From a virus: a stretch of DNA of 32,428 nt. Every line of letters begins with the position of its first letter. The stretch's first letter is position 1. A model generated the notes under the pieces. It worked only from the letters and a program-made list of their open reading frames with translations, did no database searches and had not been told where the DNA came from. The position numbers were made by a program, and so were the translations under genes. The stretch spans positions 1 through 32,428 of the IMG/VR virus record IMGVR_UViG_3300025301_000057. One strand, written 5' to 3'. Of the stretch, positions 30,235 through 32,428 are shown in pieces.

Positions 30235-32007
30235 TTAACCGTGAAGGTCAGCAACTACTACAAGACCGTACATATCAGGACGTACCATCTTTTTAGCATA
30301 GCGAGTCATGACACCCTTACGGGGCACGAAGTCTTCAATACCAAAGATAGTAGGCGTTACCTGGAGAGGCACGTAAGGAGCATATACATAGCCGCTCTCA
30401 AGGAACGAACTACCCTTACGACCAACAAGAACAACGTTCCTGGGGAAGTAAGGATCTACGTAGATATCCCATTTCTTGCTCAGACTACCAGTTTTGACAG
30501 CACCAACTGAGCCTCTGTCGTAATCCCCTGTTACATCAGCGCGGAAGCCGGCTGTGAACTCAAGGATATTAGCAACCTCAGGGCTGCAAACTACAAAGTT
30601 GGCTCCACCACGAAGCGTCTTACGGTGAATCTGAGCGGAAACATCATTGATGGTTTCGCAAAGAGTCTCATACCATTCAGACACTGTGCCAGTGAAGTCA
30701 GCACCAAGAAGACTCTCATTGGAGAGAGTGCTAATTGGAGCGCCAGTTGTGCGATCAAGGAATTTACCTGGTCGACGAGACCAATACAAAGTACTAGCAG
30801 TGGCACCCTTAACAAGATCCTCGAGAATCTCACGATCAAGTTCTAGAGCAATTTGCTCAGAAAGAATACCAGTAAGCTCTACTTCGGCATCAAGATTGTG
30901 ATAGGCGTTAAGGTCTTGACCAAGCTCCGGAGTCCATTTGGCCTTCAGTTTCTTGGTTTGTGCCGTAACGGAGACACTATCAACTTTGATATCGATCTCA
31001 GGGATGCCAGTATCGTTTTCCAGTGCCCATTCGGACTGGCCAACGACGACACCAATGGAGTCCGCACTTGCTGCAGCTGCAGAACCACCAAAATCATCAG
31101 CAGTAGGATACGTAAATGATAATGAGTCATTGGCACCTAGCGCCGTGTTAACAACGCTCGGGTCATCGGAATCAGATGCGGCATAGAGAAAAACAACTGT
31201 TCTGCTTGAACCAGAGAACTGTGTCAAACGACGAACTTGTTTGACACTATTTCCCAGAGTACCTGAAGTCGTTGTAATCGTAATCCCTTGAAGATTGTTC
31301 TTGTTAACATCGTCAAGGTTACTAATGTCGACTGTTGCAACAGCAATACTAGTTGTTCCTGACGTAAAATCAGGATCAAAACGACAAAGCTTATCAAAAT
31401 CAGCTTGAGTTTGAACATGAAGGCCGGCAAAGGTATCGCCAGAACTTACCTGCGCACCACCGAAGGTGCCGGAACAAACTGCAGTGATTGTGACATCAGC
31501 ATTTGAAGCCGTAGGTGAAGAATAACCGTTGTTAAGTGAGTAGGGCCCAAGCTCTACATTAACACCGGTCAGGTCAACACCACCAGTAAGTTGTTGACCT
31601 AACTTTCCGCCGCCATAAAGTGACATTTCATCGCCATGAGTGGAGAGTGAAAGTCCAAGATGATCTTTCAAATTATGCGAAAAGTCTAGAAAGAAAATGA
31701 GACCCGAAGGGAGACTCATTGGTTGCACTGACACAAGGTCATTTGCAATAAGAGAGCCGAATACACGGCGTACAATTGGAAACGCAACAGCAGCAAAGCC
31801 TTCTACATTACCAGCTTCCATTGAAGAAGCTTCGCGAAGAAGCTCTCTGGCCTGGTTCTCTAGAAGACGAGACATGCTCTGTCGCGTGGCATCGTTATTG
31901 ATTCCTTCAAGAAGTCCAGTCTTTTCCCACTTATCAAGTAGAGCAGCACCTTCCTTCTGGAGGTCACGATTAACCATGCCTTCAGTTAATTTATCTAATA
32001 CAGACAT
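30235..32007 (-). CDS. 23: Major capsid protein, T4 gp23 family, 590 aa
   Basis: It builds the head shell. Family motifs include PIVRRVFGSLIANDLVSVQP (79-98), then KKLKAKWTPELGQDLNAYHN and LDAEVELTGILSEQIALELD (352-391), and a C-terminal part with GGANFVVCSPEVANILE and YVYAPYVPLQVTPTIF. The N-terminal 60 residues are likely a scaffold-contact peptide removed by the prohead protease: L57-R58-E59 before A60 fits the (L/I)xE consensus of T4 gp21. A Ser/Thr/Gly-rich insertion at about 140-325 is absent from the T4 core fold and probably decorates the surface. AAGGAGG precedes the start. Confidence 0.93.
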   Translation of the reverse strand: MSVLDKLTEGMVNRDLQKEGAALLDKWEKTGLLEGINNDATRQSMSRLLENQARELLREASSMEAGNVEGFAAVAFPIVRRVFGSLIANDLVSVQPMSLPSGLIFFLDFSHNLKDHLGLSLSTHGDEMSLYGGGKLGQQLTGGVDLTGVNVELGPYSLNNGYSSPTASNADVTITAVCSGTFGGAQVSSGDTFAGLHVQTQADFDKLCRFDPDFTSGTTSIAVATVDISNLDDVNKNNLQGITITTTSGTLGNSVKQVRRLTQFSGSSRTVVFLYAASDSDDPSVVNTALGANDSLSFTYPTADDFGGSAAAASADSIGVVVGQSEWALENDTGIPEIDIKVDSVSVTAQTKKLKAKWTPELGQDLNAYHNLDAEVELTGILSEQIALELDREILEDLVKGATASTLYWSRRPGKFLDRTTGAPISTLSNESLLGADFTGTVSEWYETLCETINDVSAQIHRKTLRGGANFVVCSPEVANILEFTAGFRADVTGDYDRGSVGAVKTGSLSKKWDIYVDPYFPRNVVLVGRKGSSFLESGYVYAPYVPLQVTPTIFGIEDFVPRKGVMTRYAKKMVRPDMYGLVVVADLHG

Positions 32008-32028
32008 TTTTTAAATCCTCCTTATAAA

Positions 32029-32428
32029 TTATTTAATACCTGCTAAAGTCTTCCACCTATCTCTATGTGGATTACTTTTGTTTTCCTCTTTTCTATGAGG
32101 AATAGTTGTTGAAGAATTTCGTTTAACGGCTTCGCTCAGTGATTGCGGAGTGCGCTTTCGCGAACTTCCCACTGCGCTTTGAAGAGTCTCGTAAATAACT
32201 CTGGCTTCTTCAACTGAATCGACATTAGACAGGGTTTCGACAATTTTAGTTTTTTGCCGCTCATTCAGGGAGGTGCTACCCAATACACGATTCGTGTACA
32301 ACAACTTGGCATTTGAAAGGTTTACTTCTTCAAGTTTTTCTTTCACCTGCACAAGCATGTTCTTATATTTTTTGTTTTGCTCACGAAGTTTTTTATTGTT
32401 TTCTTTAAGTTTTTTAACAGATTTTTCG
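32029..32428 (-). CDS. 22: Prohead scaffold/core protein, T4 gp22 type, C-terminal part, cut by the window edge
   Basis: The frame is open to the right end of the window with no in-frame start forced there. The visible part begins with a Lys/Glu/Asn-rich coiled coil (KKLKENNKKLREQNKKYKN), then VNLSNAKLLYTNRVLGSTSL, ERQKTKIVETLSNVDSVEEA and ARVIYETLQS, and ends RDRWKTLAGIK. Such endings occur in T4-like prohead scaffold proteins directly before gp23. The protein would form the inner core of the prohead and later be degraded. The 21-base gap to gp23 contains its ribosome site. Confidence 0.72.
   Translation of the reverse strand, partial: EKSVKKLKENNKKLREQNKKYKNMLVQVKEKLEEVNLSNAKLLYTNRVLGSTSLNERQKTKIVETLSNVDSVEEARVIYETLQSAVGSSRKRTPQSLSEAVKRNSSTTIPHRKEENKSNPHRDRWKTLAGIK

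Noticed and set aside
1-32428. T4 late promoters (TATAAATA), CRISPR arrays, insertion sequences, attachment sites
   Set aside because: I looked by eye. TATAAATA was not noticed upstream of the virion genes, only near-matches inside genes, and there are no direct-repeat arrays, transposase or integrase genes.

Overview
The window is part of the genome of a virulent, contractile-tailed phage distantly related to T4. T4-type structural proteins are recognisable: major capsid protein gp23, sheath gp18, tube gp19, neck proteins gp13/gp14, tail-completion protein gp15, a gp26-type protein and a gp53/LysM-type baseplate protein. The replication proteins are not those of classical T4. Instead of a family B gp43 polymerase there is the start of a bacterial-type DNA polymerase III alpha subunit (DnaE with PHP domain) and a short family A polymerase. 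This mixture resembles the 'far-T4' group (for example Rhodothermus phage RM378) and many uncultured aquatic phages. The host cannot be read from the sequence; consensus sigma70 promoters suggest a bacterium with an ordinary housekeeping sigma factor. The DNA is AT-rich with local GC-rich patches.

Every gene lies on the minus strand, so transcription runs from high to low coordinates. The right part (32428 to 14203) is the virion cluster: scaffold C-terminus (gp22-like, cut by the window edge), gp23, a strong terminator, gp13, gp14, gp15, gp18, gp19, a gp26-type protein, a small overlapping gene in the tail-chaperone position, tape measure, a tail-tube/baseplate candidate, a LysM baseplate protein, and two large unrecognised, probably baseplate, proteins. 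The left part (14193 to 1) is DNA metabolism and host takeover: short family A polymerase, a tubulin/FtsZ-like GTPase, ssDNA-binding gp32, an FKBP prolyl isomerase, UvsX recombinase, a zinc deaminase, a 5'-nuclease, tRNA-Ile(UAU), a gp41/DnaB-like helicase, a B12-dependent (class II) ribonucleotide reductase, a GroES-like co-chaperonin, a lytic transglycosylase, two conserved unknowns (one nucleotidyltransferase-like), two tiny membrane peptides, an 89-residue unknown, and dnaE.

Four exact TTGACA boxes, each 17 bp from a TATATT, TATGAT or TATTAT box, stand before the polymerase/tubulin pair, before gp32, before the tRNA/helicase run and before the 89-aa/dnaE pair. They divide the left part into four transcription units. 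A fifth near-consensus promoter (TTAACA-17-TATAAT) precedes the gp26-type gene. No T4-type late TATAAATA box was noticed in the gaps of the virion cluster, but gp18 and gp19 share a repeated leader block.

The left-hand genes fit together as a nearly self-contained replication kit. The short polymerase plus the separate 5'-nuclease resemble a split Pol I. DnaE, helicase and gp32 form a replisome core. UvsX serves recombination. NrdJ and the deaminase supply nucleotides. The GroES-like protein probably helps fold gp23. The most unusual items are the tubulin-like GTPase, the two unrelated polymerases, the rare UAU-anticodon tRNA with its own promoter, and the hairpin/T7 tract in the gp26 overlap.
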